Notes: generated from the sequence alone by a model not told the origin. A DNA stretch of 64,000 bases from Tepidiphilus olei (GCF_006980705.1 NZ_SBHO01000001.1:248001-312000); one strand, 5' to 3'; counted from the first letter of the stretch, positions 37,280 through 48,393 are shown. A program made the numbers and translations.

Positions 37280-38209
37280 TCAAGGATGCACGTCGGGAAT
37301 GAAGCGCAAGACTTCACCGTTGATGCAGTATCGCAGGCCGGTGGGCGGCGGGCCGTCGTCGAAGACGTGCCCCAGGTGAATGCCGGTGCTCGCGCTGCGT
37401 ACTTCGGTACGGATCATGCCGTGCGAGCGGTCTTCGTGTAGCGTCAACGCGCCGGGAATCGCCTCATAGAAGCTCGGCCAGCCGCAGGGGCTGTCGAACT
37501 TCGCTTCCGAACGGAAAAGCGGGGCATTGCTCAGGCGATCGACATAGACGCCGGGGCGCCGCTCATCGAGGTAGGGGCCGGTGAAGGGGCGTTCCGTGCC
37601 TTGTTCGCAGGCGATCCAGCGCGCGAGCGGCGGCAAATGGCGCTCGGCGAGCGTGCGCCAAAAGGAATGCGGCATGCGTACGCCCGTGCCTCCCAGACCG
37701 CAGTATCCGTTTGGATTCTTCAGCAGGTAGTGCTGATGGTATTCCTCGGCCGGAGTGTAGGAGGCAAGCGGGGCGATTTCGGTGACGATTTCTCCGTAAC
37801 CAGCGGCCGTGAGCGCTTGTTGATAGGCGTCGCGCGTGGCGAGCGCCGCGTCTCTTTGTTCCGGCGTGGTGGTGTAGATCGCGCTGCGGTAGTTGCTGCC
37901 GATGTCGTTTCCTTGCCGATCGCGCTGGGTGGGATCGTGGTTTTCCCAAAACCAGGCGAGCACGGCTTCCGGCAGCACGAGTTCGGGGTCATAGACGACT
38001 TTGACGACTTCCGCGTGGTTGCGCCCGTTCGCCAGCCCTTGGCGCAGGCGCTGCTCGAAGTCGAGCACGTCGTCGTAAGTGGGGTCGGGAAAGCTGCCTC
38101 CGGCGTAGCCGACTTCGGTGTCGAGCACGCCCGGCAGCGCGGCCATGCGCTGTTGCGCGCCCCAGAAACATCCCATGCCGAGGACGAGGGTTTCTTTTCT
38201 ATCGTTCAT
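37280..38209 (-). CDS. msrAB: Peptide methionine sulfoxide reductase MsrA-MsrB fusion
   Basis: 309 residues from ATG 38209; the much longer upstream frame is antisense to the permease. Residues 1-170 are MsrA with the catalytic Cys in LGMGCFWGAQ. Residues about 190-309 are MsrB with DSPCGWPSFYEAI and nucleophile Cys in GLRYCINGEVLRF. The first zinc-binding CxxC of typical MsrB (CxxCG before the LF motif) is replaced by VDRLSNAPLF, so this is a zinc-free form. Repairs oxidised methionine (S and R forms). No signal peptide. A poor ribosome site precedes it; it lies 20 bp after the permease. Confidence 0.92.
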   Translation of the reverse strand: MNDRKETLVLGMGCFWGAQQRMAALPGVLDTEVGYAGGSFPDPTYDDVLDFEQRLRQGLANGRNHAEVVKVVYDPELVLPEAVLAWFWENHDPTQRDRQGNDIGSNYRSAIYTTTPEQRDAALATRDAYQQALTAAGYGEIVTEIAPLASYTPAEEYHQHYLLKNPNGYCGLGGTGVRMPHSFWRTLAERHLPPLARWIACEQGTERPFTGPYLDERRPGVYVDRLSNAPLFRSEAKFDSPCGWPSFYEAIPGALTLHEDRSHGMIRTEVRSASTGIHLGHVFDDGPPPTGLRYCINGEVLRFIPDVHP

Positions 38210-38229
38210 GATGGTTCCATGGTTCGTTC

Positions 38230-39630
38230 TCAGGCGGGGACGGCGCGCCCTTGCAGCCGAATCTGCAGCCGGTAGCAGAGCCCCATGAGGGCCACCCAGA
38301 TGGGCAGGGCGATGACGGAAGCGCGCGTGCCGGGGTTGTTGAGCATCAGGAGGAGCAGAAAGGCGACGAAGGCGAGGCAGAGGTAGTTGGCGAGCGGGCT
38401 CCAGAAGGCTTTGAAGGCGGGGGTGACGTGGCGCTGGCGCAGTACCCGGCGGAATTTGAGGTGGGTGAGGCTGATCATGGTCCAGTTGATCACCAGAGCG
38501 GCTACCACCAGCGACATCAAGAGTTCCAGGGCGCTTTGTGGCAGGAGGTAGTTGACCGCCACGCAGAAGAAGGTGATGAGCGCGGAGACCCCCACGGCCA
38601 GGACCGGCACGCCGCGGCGGTTGATCTTCATGAGGGCGCGGGGTGCGTCGCCTTGTTCGGCCAGGCCGTAGAGCATGCGGCTGTTGCAATAGACGCCGCT
38701 GTTGTAGACCGACAAGGCCGCCGTGAGGACGACGAGGTTGAGGAGGTGCGCCGCCGTGTCGCTGCCGATGAGCGAGAAGATGCGCACGAAGGGGCTGGCG
38801 CTGTAGGGGTCGCCGGCGGCGGTGAGCGAGGCCACCAGCTGGTCCCAAGGATAGAGGGAGAGCAGCACGGCGATCGCGCCGATGTAGAAGATAAGGATGC
38901 GGTAGACCACCTGATTGATAGCCTTGGGAATGACGCACCGCGGGTCGGAGGCTTCGGCGGCGGTGATGCCGACGAGTTCGAGCCCGCCGAAGGAGAACAT
39001 GATGATCGGCAAAGTGACGACCAGGCTGCCAAAGCCGTGGGGGAAGAATCCGCCATGGTGCCAGAGATTGGTGACGCTCGCCTGTTCGCCGCCCCGGCCG
39101 CTCGTGAGCAGATAGAGGCCGAGCACGATCATGCCGACGATGGCAACCACCTTGATGAGGGAGAACCAGAACTCGGCCTCGCCGAAAGCGCGCACGTTGG
39201 CGAGGTTGATCAGGTTGACGAGAAGGAAGAAAGCCAGAACGGAAACCCAGGTAGGAATTTCGGGCCACCAGAATTGGACGTATTTGCCGATCGCCGTCAG
39301 CTCGGCCATCCCCACGAGTACGTAGAGCGCCCAATAGTTCCAGCCGGAGAGGAACCCGGCGAATCGCCCCCAGTAGGTGTGGGCGAAGTGACTGAAGGAG
39401 CCGGCCACGGGCTCTTCGACGATCATCTCGCCGAGCTGGCGCATGATGAGGAAGGCGATGAGGCCGCCGATTGCGTAACCGAGCAGCATCGACGGTCCGG
39501 CGGTGGCGAGCACACCGGCCGAGCCGAGGAAGAGCCCAGTGCCGATGGCACCGCCCAGGGCGATGAGTTGGATGTGGCGGTTCTTCAGATCACGACGAAG
39601 CGGGGCCTCGTGCAGGGTGGAATCGGTCAT
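38230..39630 (-). CDS. Amino-acid permease (AAT/APC family)
   Basis: 466 residues with about 12 membrane helices. The substrate-binding glycine motif IALGGAIGTGLFLGSAG lies in helix 1, and FSFGGLELVGITAAEASDP is in helix 6. LYGLAEQGDAPRALMKINRRGVPVLAV is the conserved loop of AroP/ProY/GABA-type permeases. The exact amino acid cannot be told. Cotranscribed with msrAB downstream by position. Confidence 0.9.
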   Translation of the reverse strand: MTDSTLHEAPLRRDLKNRHIQLIALGGAIGTGLFLGSAGVLATAGPSMLLGYAIGGLIAFLIMRQLGEMIVEEPVAGSFSHFAHTYWGRFAGFLSGWNYWALYVLVGMAELTAIGKYVQFWWPEIPTWVSVLAFFLLVNLINLANVRAFGEAEFWFSLIKVVAIVGMIVLGLYLLTSGRGGEQASVTNLWHHGGFFPHGFGSLVVTLPIIMFSFGGLELVGITAAEASDPRCVIPKAINQVVYRILIFYIGAIAVLLSLYPWDQLVASLTAAGDPYSASPFVRIFSLIGSDTAAHLLNLVVLTAALSVYNSGVYCNSRMLYGLAEQGDAPRALMKINRRGVPVLAVGVSALITFFCVAVNYLLPQSALELLMSLVVAALVINWTMISLTHLKFRRVLRQRHVTPAFKAFWSPLANYLCLAFVAFLLLLMLNNPGTRASVIALPIWVALMGLCYRLQIRLQGRAVPA

Positions 39631-39706
39631 GCTCGACTTTCAGGAACGTGGCAAAGAAGACAATCTTACACGCGTCTTGGGACGCTGAGCGGGTTGGTCG
39701 GGTTCC

Positions 39707-39774
39707 TGTACCCTCATCGTGAGGTTGTACCCTCGTACGAAGTTTCTGATAGGCTCAGCATTAGGCTCAGCATT
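39707..39774 (+). repeat. Two short direct repeats upstream of the XdhC-family gene
   Basis: TGTACCCTC occurs at 39707-39715 and 39726-39734, start-to-start 19 bp. AGGCTCAGCATT is then repeated head to tail at 39751-39762 and 39763-39774. They end 40 bp before the XdhC-family ATG and could be activator sites or a slippage product. Confidence 0.7.
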
Positions 39775-39814
39775 ACCGTGATTGGCGTTCCAGGAATTTT
39801 TTGAGGAAGGCAAT

Positions 39815-40846
39815 ATGGACAGCACGGATCTTTCGGTATTGAATGCCGCCATCGAATGGCTTGGTGCTGGCCGGCGGACGGTGTTGGCCACGGTGGTGGA
39901 AACGTGGGGATCGTCGCCACGTCCAGTCGGGGCGTGGTTGGCGATCCGCGACGATGGCCAGGTCGTCGGTTCTGTGTCCGGGGGCTGTGTAGAAGACGAC
40001 CTGATCGCTCGGATTCGTTCGGGGGAATCGTTGGCCGAAGAGCTCCCTGAATTGGTTACGTATGGAGTGACCCGGGAGCAGGCGGCGCGCTTCGGTCTGC
40101 CGTGTGGGGGAAGACTGCGGCTCGTGGTCGAACCGGCACCGGATGTCGATATGCTAAAGGAATTGCGGGCGAGGATCCATGCCAAACGTCTGACGGTGCG
40201 CGAACTCGATACGTGTTCAGGGCGCTCGGTACTGCGCGATGCAACGCGGGATGAAACGTTTTTCTTCGACGGACGCCTGATGCGCACGCTCTACGGACCG
40301 CGCTGGCGTTTGATCGTCATCGGAGCGGGGCAGCTGTCACAATACGTGTGCGAGATGGCGCTCGCCGCCGATTACGAAGTGGTGGTGATCGATCCGCGCG
40401 AAGAGTTCGTCGAGGGGCTTGCCAACCCGGCGATCACGTTTCGTCGCGACATGCCGGACGATGCGATCCTGGATCTCACCGTGGATGCACACACGGCGAT
40501 CGTGGCCCTGACGCACGATCCCAAGCTCGACGACATGGCGTTGCTCGAAGCCTTGAAATCTCCGGCGTTCTACGTCGGGGCGCTCGGCAGCCGTACCAAT
40601 TCGGCCAAACGCCGGGAGCGGCTCGCGCTGTTCGATCTCACCGCCGAGGAGATCGACCGCTTGCACGGACCCGTGGGTTTGTTCATCGGGGCTCGTTCTC
40701 CGGCGGAAATGGCGGTGTCGATCCTGGCCGAGATCACTGCGGCGAAGTATGGCGTGCCCATCGTGCAGAAGCGCGCTCTTGCCGAACGGGAGCGAGCCGA
40801 GCGGCATACCCTTCTCGATACGATGTCTTCCGCCTGTCGTACTTGA
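39815..40846 (+). CDS. XdhC/CoxI-family protein
   Basis: 343 residues from ATG 39815 with GAGGAAGG upstream. The N-terminal XdhC/CoxI domain has TVVETWGSSPRPVGAWLAI and SGGCVEDDLI. The C-terminal half is a Rossmann-fold (LIVIGAGQLSQYVCEMALAADYEVVVIDPREEF) ending in GLFIGARSPAEMAVSILAEI. Family members bind molybdenum cofactor and prepare it for xanthine dehydrogenase-type enzymes. No molybdo-enzyme is adjacent, so the client is unknown. Confidence 0.9.
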   Translation: MDSTDLSVLNAAIEWLGAGRRTVLATVVETWGSSPRPVGAWLAIRDDGQVVGSVSGGCVEDDLIARIRSGESLAEELPELVTYGVTREQAARFGLPCGGRLRLVVEPAPDVDMLKELRARIHAKRLTVRELDTCSGRSVLRDATRDETFFFDGRLMRTLYGPRWRLIVIGAGQLSQYVCEMALAADYEVVVIDPREEFVEGLANPAITFRRDMPDDAILDLTVDAHTAIVALTHDPKLDDMALLEALKSPAFYVGALGSRTNSAKRRERLALFDLTAEEIDRLHGPVGLFIGARSPAEMAVSILAEITAAKYGVPIVQKRALAERERAERHTLLDTMSSACRT

Positions 40847-40889
40847 CGCCGGGCGCAAGGCGATGATGGCAAGGAGGTAGCGCTCGCAT

Positions 40890-41312
40890 TCAGGAGCGAG
40901 AGGCCGCCTCGATCGCCGCGCGGGCACACTCCCGAATCCGCTCGATCATCGCCCGCAGGCCGTTGCCGCGTGTGGGGGAGAGGTGGGCGAGTAGCCCCAA
41001 GCGCTCGAAGAGGGCGAGGGTGTCGAGCGAGAGCGCTTCTTCGGGCGTCTTGCCTTCGTAGGCGGCAAGCACGATGGCGGCGAGCCCGCGCACGATGAGC
41101 GCGTCGCTGTCGATCGCGAGGTGCAAGCGGCCGTTTTCGAGGCGGCAGACGAGCCAGACGCGGCTCTGGCAGCCGCGCACGAGGTTGGCGTCGGTGCGTT
41201 CGGTTTCCGGGAAGGATGGCAGGGTGCGTCCCAGCTCGATGAGGTAGTCGTAGCGCCCGTCCCAGTCGTCGAAGAGGGCGAAATTCTCTTCGATCTCGGC
41301 AAGCGTCGTCAT
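40890..41312 (-). CDS. sufE: Sulfur acceptor protein SufE
   Basis: 140 residues. The acceptor cysteine is in VRGCQSRVWLVCRLENGRLH, the SufE/CsdE signature. It takes persulfide sulfur from SufS and passes it to SufBCD. Last gene of the suf operon and overlaps sufT by 4 bp. Confidence 0.95.
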   Translation of the reverse strand: MTTLAEIEENFALFDDWDGRYDYLIELGRTLPSFPETERTDANLVRGCQSRVWLVCRLENGRLHLAIDSDALIVRGLAAIVLAAYEGKTPEEALSLDTLALFERLGLLAHLSPTRGNGLRAMIERIRECARAAIEAASRS

Positions 41313-41839
41313 AGCAGCCCCAGTTCGAGCCGTGCGGTTTCGGAGAGCCGGTCGGAAGTCCAGGGAGGGTCGAAGACGACGTTGACCGTCGCTTCTTTTA
41401 CCTCGGGAATCTGCTCTACGCGTTGCTTGACTTCCTCGCTGAGCACGGGGCCGAGCGAGCAGCCGGGGGCGGTGAGGGTCATGTCGATCTCGACCCGGGC
41501 GCCGTCTTCGTTCTCTTCGATGTCGAGGCGGTATATAAGGCCCAGGTCGACGATGTTGACCGGGATTTCAGGATCGTAGATCTGGCGCAGCACCTCGAGG
41601 ATGCGCTCACGCAGGTCGCCTTCGGTGGGAATCGGCGAAGGGGCGTAAGGATCGAGCCCGAAGGCGTCGGCATCCTCGCCGGCCACGCGCACGAGGCGCC
41701 CGTCGTAGAGCACGGTGAGGCTGGTGCCCAGTGTCTGCGTCAGGCGCACTTCGCTGTCTTGGGGGATCGTGACGGGTTCCCCCGAGGGGACGACGATACC
41801 GTAGACGTCGCGCCGGGTGATGACCGTTTGGGCGTTCAT
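41309..41839 (-). CDS. sufT: SufT (MIP18/DUF59-family Fe-S assembly factor)
   Basis: 176 residues from ATG 41839; upstream open frame is antisense to sufS. The C-terminal DUF59 domain has ILEVLRQIYDPEIPVNIVDLGLIYRL and MTLTAPGCSLGPVL, including the conserved cysteine. The N-terminal 65 residues form the SufT-specific extension (IVVPSGEPVTIPQDSEVRLTQTLG). Implicated in Fe-S maturation, possibly under high demand. 4-bp overlaps on both sides. Confidence 0.93.
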   Translation of the reverse strand: MNAQTVITRRDVYGIVVPSGEPVTIPQDSEVRLTQTLGTSLTVLYDGRLVRVAGEDADAFGLDPYAPSPIPTEGDLRERILEVLRQIYDPEIPVNIVDLGLIYRLDIEENEDGARVEIDMTLTAPGCSLGPVLSEEVKQRVEQIPEVKEATVNVVFDPPWTSDRLSETARLELGLL

Positions 41840-43116
41840 GGGGCAGGGGCTCCCAGACGTTCGAGGGCGCGGGAGAGCGCCGACAGGGTTTGGTCGATGT
41901 CCGCTTCGTTGTTGTAGAAGGCGATCGAGGCGCGCACGGTGCCGGGCAGTCCGTAGCGGGCGATCAGGGGCATGGTGCAATGGTGCCCGACGCGCACCGC
42001 GATCCCTTGGGTGTCGAGCAGGGTACCGAGATCGGCTGGGTGGGTGCCGGCGACGTGGAAGGAGGCGATGGGGGCCTTCTCTTCCGGCGGAAGGTCGGCG
42101 AGGAGCCGCAGCCCGTCGATCGCCGCCAGGCCGTCCCTCAACCTGCGGTAGAGGTGGGTTTCCCAGGCGGCCAGTTGCGCCCGATCGAATTGGCGCAGGT
42201 AGTCGATCGCGGCACCCAAAGCGATGGCTTCGGCGATGGGCGGGGTACCGGCCTCGAACTTGTAGGGAAGTTCGTTGGGTGCGAAACCATGCTCGTCGAC
42301 CCAGGCGATCATCTCGCCGCCGCCTTGCCATGGGGGCATGGCTTCGAGCACTTCCTGACGCCCCCAGAGCGCCCCGATGCCGGTGGGACCGAGCATTTTG
42401 TGGCCGGAGAAGGCGTAGAAATCGCAACCCAGCGCTTGCACGTCCACGGGAAAATGCCCCACCGCCTGGGCGCCGTCGATGAGCGCGGTCGCCCCCACGG
42501 CCTTGGCTTCGGCGATGAGCTCGGCCACGGGATTGATGGTGCCCAGGGTATTCGAGACGTGGGCGAGCGCCACGAGCCGGGGTCGCCGCTCGAGCAACTG
42601 GCGGTAGCGTTCCCGATCGAGCGTGCCATCGTCCCGAACCGGCACGAGGGCGAGTTCGGCGCCAGTGCGTCGGGCGAGCATCTGCCAGGGGACGAGGTTG
42701 GCGTGGTGCTCCATCTGGGTGGCGACGAGGAGATCGCCTTCTTTGACGAAGGCATTGCCCCAGGCTTGGGCCACGAGGTTGATCGCTTCCGTGGTGCCCC
42801 GCGTCCACAGGACTTCTTTTTCGCTCGCGGCGTGGATCCAGCGGGCGACGGTAGTGCGGGCGGTTTCGAAACAGTCGGTGGCTTCCGTGCTCAGCGCGTG
42901 CGCGCCGCGGTGCACGTTGGCGTTGCGGTTCTCGTAGAACTCGGTGAGCGCCTCGATCACCTGCCGTGGTTTCTGGGTGGTGGCGGCGTTGTCGAGGTAG
43001 ATGAGCGGCTTGCCATAGACCCGCCGGTGCAGGATGGGAAAGTCTTCGCGCCAGCGCTCGACGGTGGCCGCCTCAGGCAGCGGCGTCGTCGGGGAGGGAG
43101 AGACGGGATTGGACAT
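41836..43116 (-). CDS. sufS: Cysteine desulfurase SufS
   Basis: 426 residues from ATG 43116; an ATG-like start at 43134 is possible. PLP lysine in FYAFSGHKMLGPTGIGALWG, DNAATTQKP at the N-terminus and the catalytic Cys in VRVGHHCTMPLIARYG are all in place. It removes sulfur from cysteine for cluster assembly. Overlaps the end of sufD by 44 bp, more than elsewhere in the operon. Confidence 0.95.
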   Translation of the reverse strand: MSNPVSPSPTTPLPEAATVERWREDFPILHRRVYGKPLIYLDNAATTQKPRQVIEALTEFYENRNANVHRGAHALSTEATDCFETARTTVARWIHAASEKEVLWTRGTTEAINLVAQAWGNAFVKEGDLLVATQMEHHANLVPWQMLARRTGAELALVPVRDDGTLDRERYRQLLERRPRLVALAHVSNTLGTINPVAELIAEAKAVGATALIDGAQAVGHFPVDVQALGCDFYAFSGHKMLGPTGIGALWGRQEVLEAMPPWQGGGEMIAWVDEHGFAPNELPYKFEAGTPPIAEAIALGAAIDYLRQFDRAQLAAWETHLYRRLRDGLAAIDGLRLLADLPPEEKAPIASFHVAGTHPADLGTLLDTQGIAVRVGHHCTMPLIARYGLPGTVRASIAFYNNEADIDQTLSALSRALERLGAPAP

Positions 43117-44281
43117 GGCGGAGGACCTCTGCAAGGGTGAAACGCTGCAGGACCGGAGCGAGGAAGGCGTCGATGAGCAGTCGGCGCGCTTCGACTTCGG
43201 GAATGCCCCGGCTGCGCAGGTAGAAGAGCGCTTCGTCGTCGAGCCGGCCGAGGGTGGCGCCGTGGCCGCAGGCGACGTCGTCGGCGTAGATCTCGAGCTC
43301 GGGTTTGACGTCAGCGGCGGCGCCGTCGGCCAGGAGCAGGTGATCGAGCCGCATGGCGGCGTCGGTGCGCTGGCCGGTGGGCTCGATGAGGATGCGGCCG
43401 ATCACCGCGGAGTGCGCGGCGGCCGGCACCAGGCCGCGCCAGCGCACGTCGGTGGTGGCGCCGGGCGCGGCATGGCGGATGCGCAGCGCGACGTCGGTGG
43501 AACCCTCTGGCTCACCCTGGGTGATGCCGGAGAGGCGCAGCGTGGCGGATTCGCCCATTGCGACGTCCCATTCGAGCCGCTGATAGCCGCGGGCGGCGGC
43601 GAAAGCCTGCACGTCGAGGCGGGCACGCGCACCGAGCCGGGCGCGAACGCGGTGCAGCAAGGCTTGCTCTTCGTCGGCCGTGAAGACGCCATGGGTGAGT
43701 TCGGCGCCTTCGCCGAGCCAGAGATGCACAGCGCCGTTTTGCGTGGAAGGGCCGAAGGAGGAGAACGTTTCCACGAGAGCGCCGCGTGTGCCCGCGGCGA
43801 CTTCGACGAGCAGGAGGGGCTGGACCCAGCCGGCGCCGTGGCGGTACTGGATCTGCAGGGGAGCGTCGGTCGTTTGCTCGAGCTCAAGGAGCAGTACTGC
43901 GTCGGCTTCGACCAGGTTGCGCACGGCGAAATAATCCTCGCCCGGCTCCAGCCGCTCGCGCCAGCGTGCGCGGGTGGCCTCGTCCAGTTCGGACCAGGAA
44001 CGCAGGCGCCAGGCGCGGGTGTGCACGGCCACGGGCGGGCCTTGGTCGAGGCGGATCCATTCGCCAGCCAGCGGTTCGACCTCAGGGAAGGAGCAGTCGA
44101 GGCCCCGGCCGGCGCGCTCGGGGGCGAAACAGGCGGAGAGCCGCGAGTAGCGCCAGAATTCGTTCTTGCGCGTGGGAGGCGTGAGCGTGGCGAAGCGCTC
44201 GGCGAGCCGTTCGTGCCAGGCGCGCGTTGCCGCGTCTTCCGCCCAGCCGCAGGGGTGGCAGACGGCGAGTGCGGTATTCAT
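43073..44281 (-). CDS. sufD: Fe-S assembly scaffold subunit SufD
   Basis: 402 residues. The beta-helix core and the C-terminal block (ADDVACGHGATLGRLDDEALFYLRSRGI) fit SufD, with the conserved HGAT histidine. KNEFWRYSRL near residue 39 is the usual N-terminal motif. Forms the SufBC2D complex. The ATG overlaps the sufC stop by 4 bp. Confidence 0.94.
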   Translation of the reverse strand: MNTALAVCHPCGWAEDAATRAWHERLAERFATLTPPTRKNEFWRYSRLSACFAPERAGRGLDCSFPEVEPLAGEWIRLDQGPPVAVHTRAWRLRSWSELDEATRARWRERLEPGEDYFAVRNLVEADAVLLLELEQTTDAPLQIQYRHGAGWVQPLLLVEVAAGTRGALVETFSSFGPSTQNGAVHLWLGEGAELTHGVFTADEEQALLHRVRARLGARARLDVQAFAAARGYQRLEWDVAMGESATLRLSGITQGEPEGSTDVALRIRHAAPGATTDVRWRGLVPAAAHSAVIGRILIEPTGQRTDAAMRLDHLLLADGAAADVKPELEIYADDVACGHGATLGRLDDEALFYLRSRGIPEVEARRLLIDAFLAPVLQRFTLAEVLRHVQSRLSLPDDAAA

Positions 44282-45029
44282 GCGACCGACCCCTCGAGCA
44301 CGGCGGCGTAGCCGCCTGCTTCGATCTGATGGGCGAGCTCGGCTTCGCCCGAGCGGGCGATGCGCCCGCCGTGCAGCACGTGCACCCGGTCGGGACGGAC
44401 GTATTCGAGGATGCGGGGATAGTGGGTGATGATGAGGAAGGCGCGATCGGGGCGGCGCAGGCGATTGACGCCGGCGGCCACGAGCTTGAGCGCATCCACG
44501 TCCAGACCCGAATCGGGTTCGTCGAGGATGACGAAGCGCGGCTCGAGCAGCAGCATCTGCAGGATCTCGTTGCGTTTCTTCTCGCCGCCGGAGAAGCCTT
44601 CATTGACGCCGCGCTTGAGGAAGTCGGCCGGCAAGCCTAGTACTTGCGCCGCTTCGCGCGCGGCGCGCAGCAAGGCGGCGCTGTCGAGCGGCGCTTCGCC
44701 CCGGGCCTTGCGCAGGCAGTCGAGGGCGGTGCGCAGGAATTGCAGGTTGCTCACGCCGGGAATTTCCACCGGATGCTGGAAAGAGAGAAAAAGCCCCGCC
44801 TGGGCGCGCGCTTCCGGCTCCATCGTGAGCAGGTCTTGGCCATCGAGGAGCGCTTCGCCTTCCAGGACTTCGTACCCTTCGCGGCCGGCCAGCACGTTGG
44901 CGAGCGTGCTCTTGCCCGCGCCGTTGGGGCCCATGAGGGCATGGACTTCGCCGGCGGCGATGTCCAGATCGAGCCCATCGAGGATGCGCCGGCCTTCGAC
45001 GGCGACGGTGAGGTTGCGTATCGTGAGCA

Positions 45030-45033
<4 letters not shown>
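44278..45033 (-). CDS. sufC: Fe-S assembly ATPase SufC
   Basis: 251 residues from one of two adjacent ATGs (45033 or 45030). Walker [24 protein letters not shown], signature [14 protein letters not shown] and Walker [17 protein letters not shown] are the SufC forms. It powers the SufBCD scaffold. The ATG overlaps the sufB stop (ATGA). Confidence 0.96.
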
Positions 45034-46457
<1,424 letters not shown>

Positions 46458-46495
46458 ACGGCTCACTCCCCCGGAAGTCCGTGGATTTGTTGACC

Positions 46496-46501
46496 ATTAT
46501 A
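46496..46501 (-). promoter_or_regulatory. Candidate -10 element of the suf operon
   Basis: A perfect TATAAT on the minus strand, 38 bp before the sufB ATG. The 16-18 bp upstream position reads CCCCCT-like, so there is no -35 element; an activator-dependent promoter is a reasonable inference. Confidence 0.45.
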
Positions 46502-46546
46502 CTAGGTTTTTTGCCCGAAGGGGGCTATGCGCGCCCTAGGCTGAAC

Positions 46547-46819
46547 CTATTGGGCGCGGGAAGAGGAGGTTTCGTTGAGGATGATGTTGACTTCGAGGAT
46601 CTCGAGGTTGTCTTGCCGCTCGAGCTGGACCTTGATGTCTTCGGGGGCGATCTTCACGTATTTGGAAATGACGTCGAGCAGTTCTTTTTGTAATGCAGGG
46701 AGGAAGTCGGGCGAGGACTTGCCGTCGACGTGCTCGCGCGCGATGATGAGCTGCAAACGCTCCTTGGCGATTGCCGCGGTTTTTTTCTTTTCCCCGAAGA
46801 GGCGCGTGAGCAGCGACAT
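46547..46819 (-). CDS. minE: Cell division topological factor MinE
   Basis: 90 residues. The N-terminal amphipathic anchor [19 protein letters not shown] and MinD-binding segment [13 protein letters not shown] are clear. It stimulates MinD ATPase and drives pole-to-pole oscillation. Its ATG shares one base with the minD stop. Confidence 0.96.
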   Translation of the reverse strand: MSLLTRLFGEKKKTAAIAKERLQLIIAREHVDGKSSPDFLPALQKELLDVISKYVKIAPEDIKVQLERQDNLEILEVNIILNETSSSRAQ

Positions 46820-47631
46820 CAGGTACCCCCGAAGATGCGTTTGATGAGGCTGGGTTTTTCGTAGGAGACGAAACGCAGGGGCTTGTCTTCTCCGAGGAAA
46901 CGGGAGACGACGTCGGCGTAGGCTTCGGCGACGTCGGTGCCCTTGAGGTGGATTGCCGGAACCCCCTGGTTGGAGGCGTGTAGCACGGCATCGGACTCGG
47001 GGATGACACCAAGGAGCGGGACGCGCAGCAGCTCTTGGATGTCTTTGTAGGAGAGCATCTCGCCTTCCTCGACGCGCTTGGCGCTGTAGCGCGTTACCAG
47101 CAGGTGCTCCTTGACCGGATCGCGCCCTTCGATCGCCCGGCGGGACTTGGATTGCAAGATGCCGAGGATGCGGTCGGAATCGCGCACCGAGGAGACTTCC
47201 GGATTGGTGACGACGATGGCCTCGTCGGCGAAGAGCAGCGCCATCAAGGCACCGCGCTCGATCCCGGCGGGCGAGTCGCACACGACGTAGTCGAAGCCCA
47301 TTGCTTCGAGCTCTTTGATGACCTTTTCCACGCCCTCTTCGGTGAGGGCATCCTTGTCCTTGGTCTGGGAGGCGGGCAAGATGTGGAGGGTATCGACGTG
47401 TTTGTCTTTGATGAGAGCTTGGGTGAGCTTGGCTTCTCCCTGGACCACGTTGACGAAATCGTAGACGACGCGGCGCTCGCATCCCATGATGAGATCGAGG
47501 TTGCGCAGACCGACGTCGAAGTCGATGACTGCGGTCTTGAAGCCGCGAAGCGCCAGGCCCGAGGCGAAAGCGGCGCTGGTGGTGGTCTTGCCCACCCCAC
47601 CTTTGCCGGAAGTGACGACGACGATGCGCAC
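46819..47631 (-). CDS. minD: Septum site-determining ATPase MinD
   Basis: 270 residues. Deviant Walker [14 protein letters not shown] at the N-terminus, [12 protein letters not shown] and the C-terminal amphipathic membrane helix ([12 protein letters not shown]). It recruits MinC to the membrane at the poles. 12 bp after minC. Confidence 0.97.
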   Translation of the reverse strand: MRIVVVTSGKGGVGKTTTSAAFASGLALRGFKTAVIDFDVGLRNLDLIMGCERRVVYDFVNVVQGEAKLTQALIKDKHVDTLHILPASQTKDKDALTEEGVEKVIKELEAMGFDYVVCDSPAGIERGALMALLFADEAIVVTNPEVSSVRDSDRILGILQSKSRRAIEGRDPVKEHLLVTRYSAKRVEEGEMLSYKDIQELLRVPLLGVIPESDAVLHASNQGVPAIHLKGTDVAEAYADVVSRFLGEDKPLRFVSYEKPSLIKRIFGGT

Positions 47632-47643
47632 GAGTGGAGCCTC

Positions 47644-48393
47644 TCAGAGGGTGTCGATGGGTTCGATGAGCAGTTGGTTTTGCCCTTGGTTAATTTGCAA
47701 TTTTACCTGGACAGAACGGTTTGCGATAGAGGCGGGCAGCCCGTTTTCGAAAGTCCGGTAAATGCCGGCGATGGAGACGAGTTCGGGGCCGAAGTGGGTG
47801 GCGAGAATGCGGGCTTGCAGATTGCCGCCGGCACCGGCGAGTACCCGCCCACGCAAGGGACCCCAGCAGTGGATGCTGCCGGCGGCGATGATTTCGGCGC
47901 CGGGATTGGAGCCGGCTAGGAGGACGACGTCTCCCTCGGGGGCGTAGATCTGCTGTCCGGCGCGTACGGGCCGTTCGATGAACTTGGTGGGCGCAGGGAC
48001 GAGCGGCTCCGCAGACGAGGGCGATTCCGGCGGCGGGGGTGGGGGTTTGACGGGTTTGGGCGTGGCTGCGGCTTCGAGGCGCATTGCTGCTTCGTCGAGT
48101 ACCGCCAGGTGCAAGCGTTTCAGGGCAGCGTCGAACGATTCGGGCACGCCGCGCACGCCGATGGGTTGCAGCCCGAGGCGGCGAAAAAAAGCCACGAGGC
48201 CGCTCCAGTCGACCTGTTCGGGCCAGTCGCTCACTTCGGAGAAATCGAGCACGGCCGGCTCGCCGCCAAAATAGCTCTCGGTGCCGGCAAAGCGCTTGTG
48301 TAGCACGTCGGCAAGCCGCGCTGGGCTCACGAGGGGGGAGCGCACGACGATGCCTTCGAATCGTCCGCTCTCGAATCGTACCTCTTCGCTCAT
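47644..48393 (-). CDS. minC: Septum site-determining protein MinC
   Basis: 249 residues from ATG 48393. The N-terminal FtsZ-inhibiting domain (about 1-105) is joined by a Pro-rich linker to the C-terminal beta-helix ([22 protein letters not shown] and [13 protein letters not shown]) that binds MinD. Blocks FtsZ ring assembly away from mid-cell. 17 bp after the Hsp33-like gene. Confidence 0.94.
   Translation of the reverse strand: MSEEVRFESGRFEGIVVRSPLVSPARLADVLHKRFAGTESYFGGEPAVLDFSEVSDWPEQVDWSGLVAFFRRLGLQPIGVRGVPESFDAALKRLHLAVLDEAAMRLEAAATPKPVKPPPPPPESPSSAEPLVPAPTKFIERPVRAGQQIYAPEGDVVLLAGSNPGAEIIAAGSIHCWGPLRGRVLAGAGGNLQARILATHFGPELVSIAGIYRTFENGLPASIANRSVQVKLQINQGQNQLLIEPIDTL

Noticed and set aside
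38251-39804. 517-codon plus-strand frame over the permease
   Set aside because: Antisense shadow, rich in His/Glu/Gly; the permease on the other strand has 12 helices.
46505-46530. Rho-independent terminator between minE and sufB
   Set aside because: A 4-bp stem is present but the T-run lies on the wrong side for minus-strand termination.
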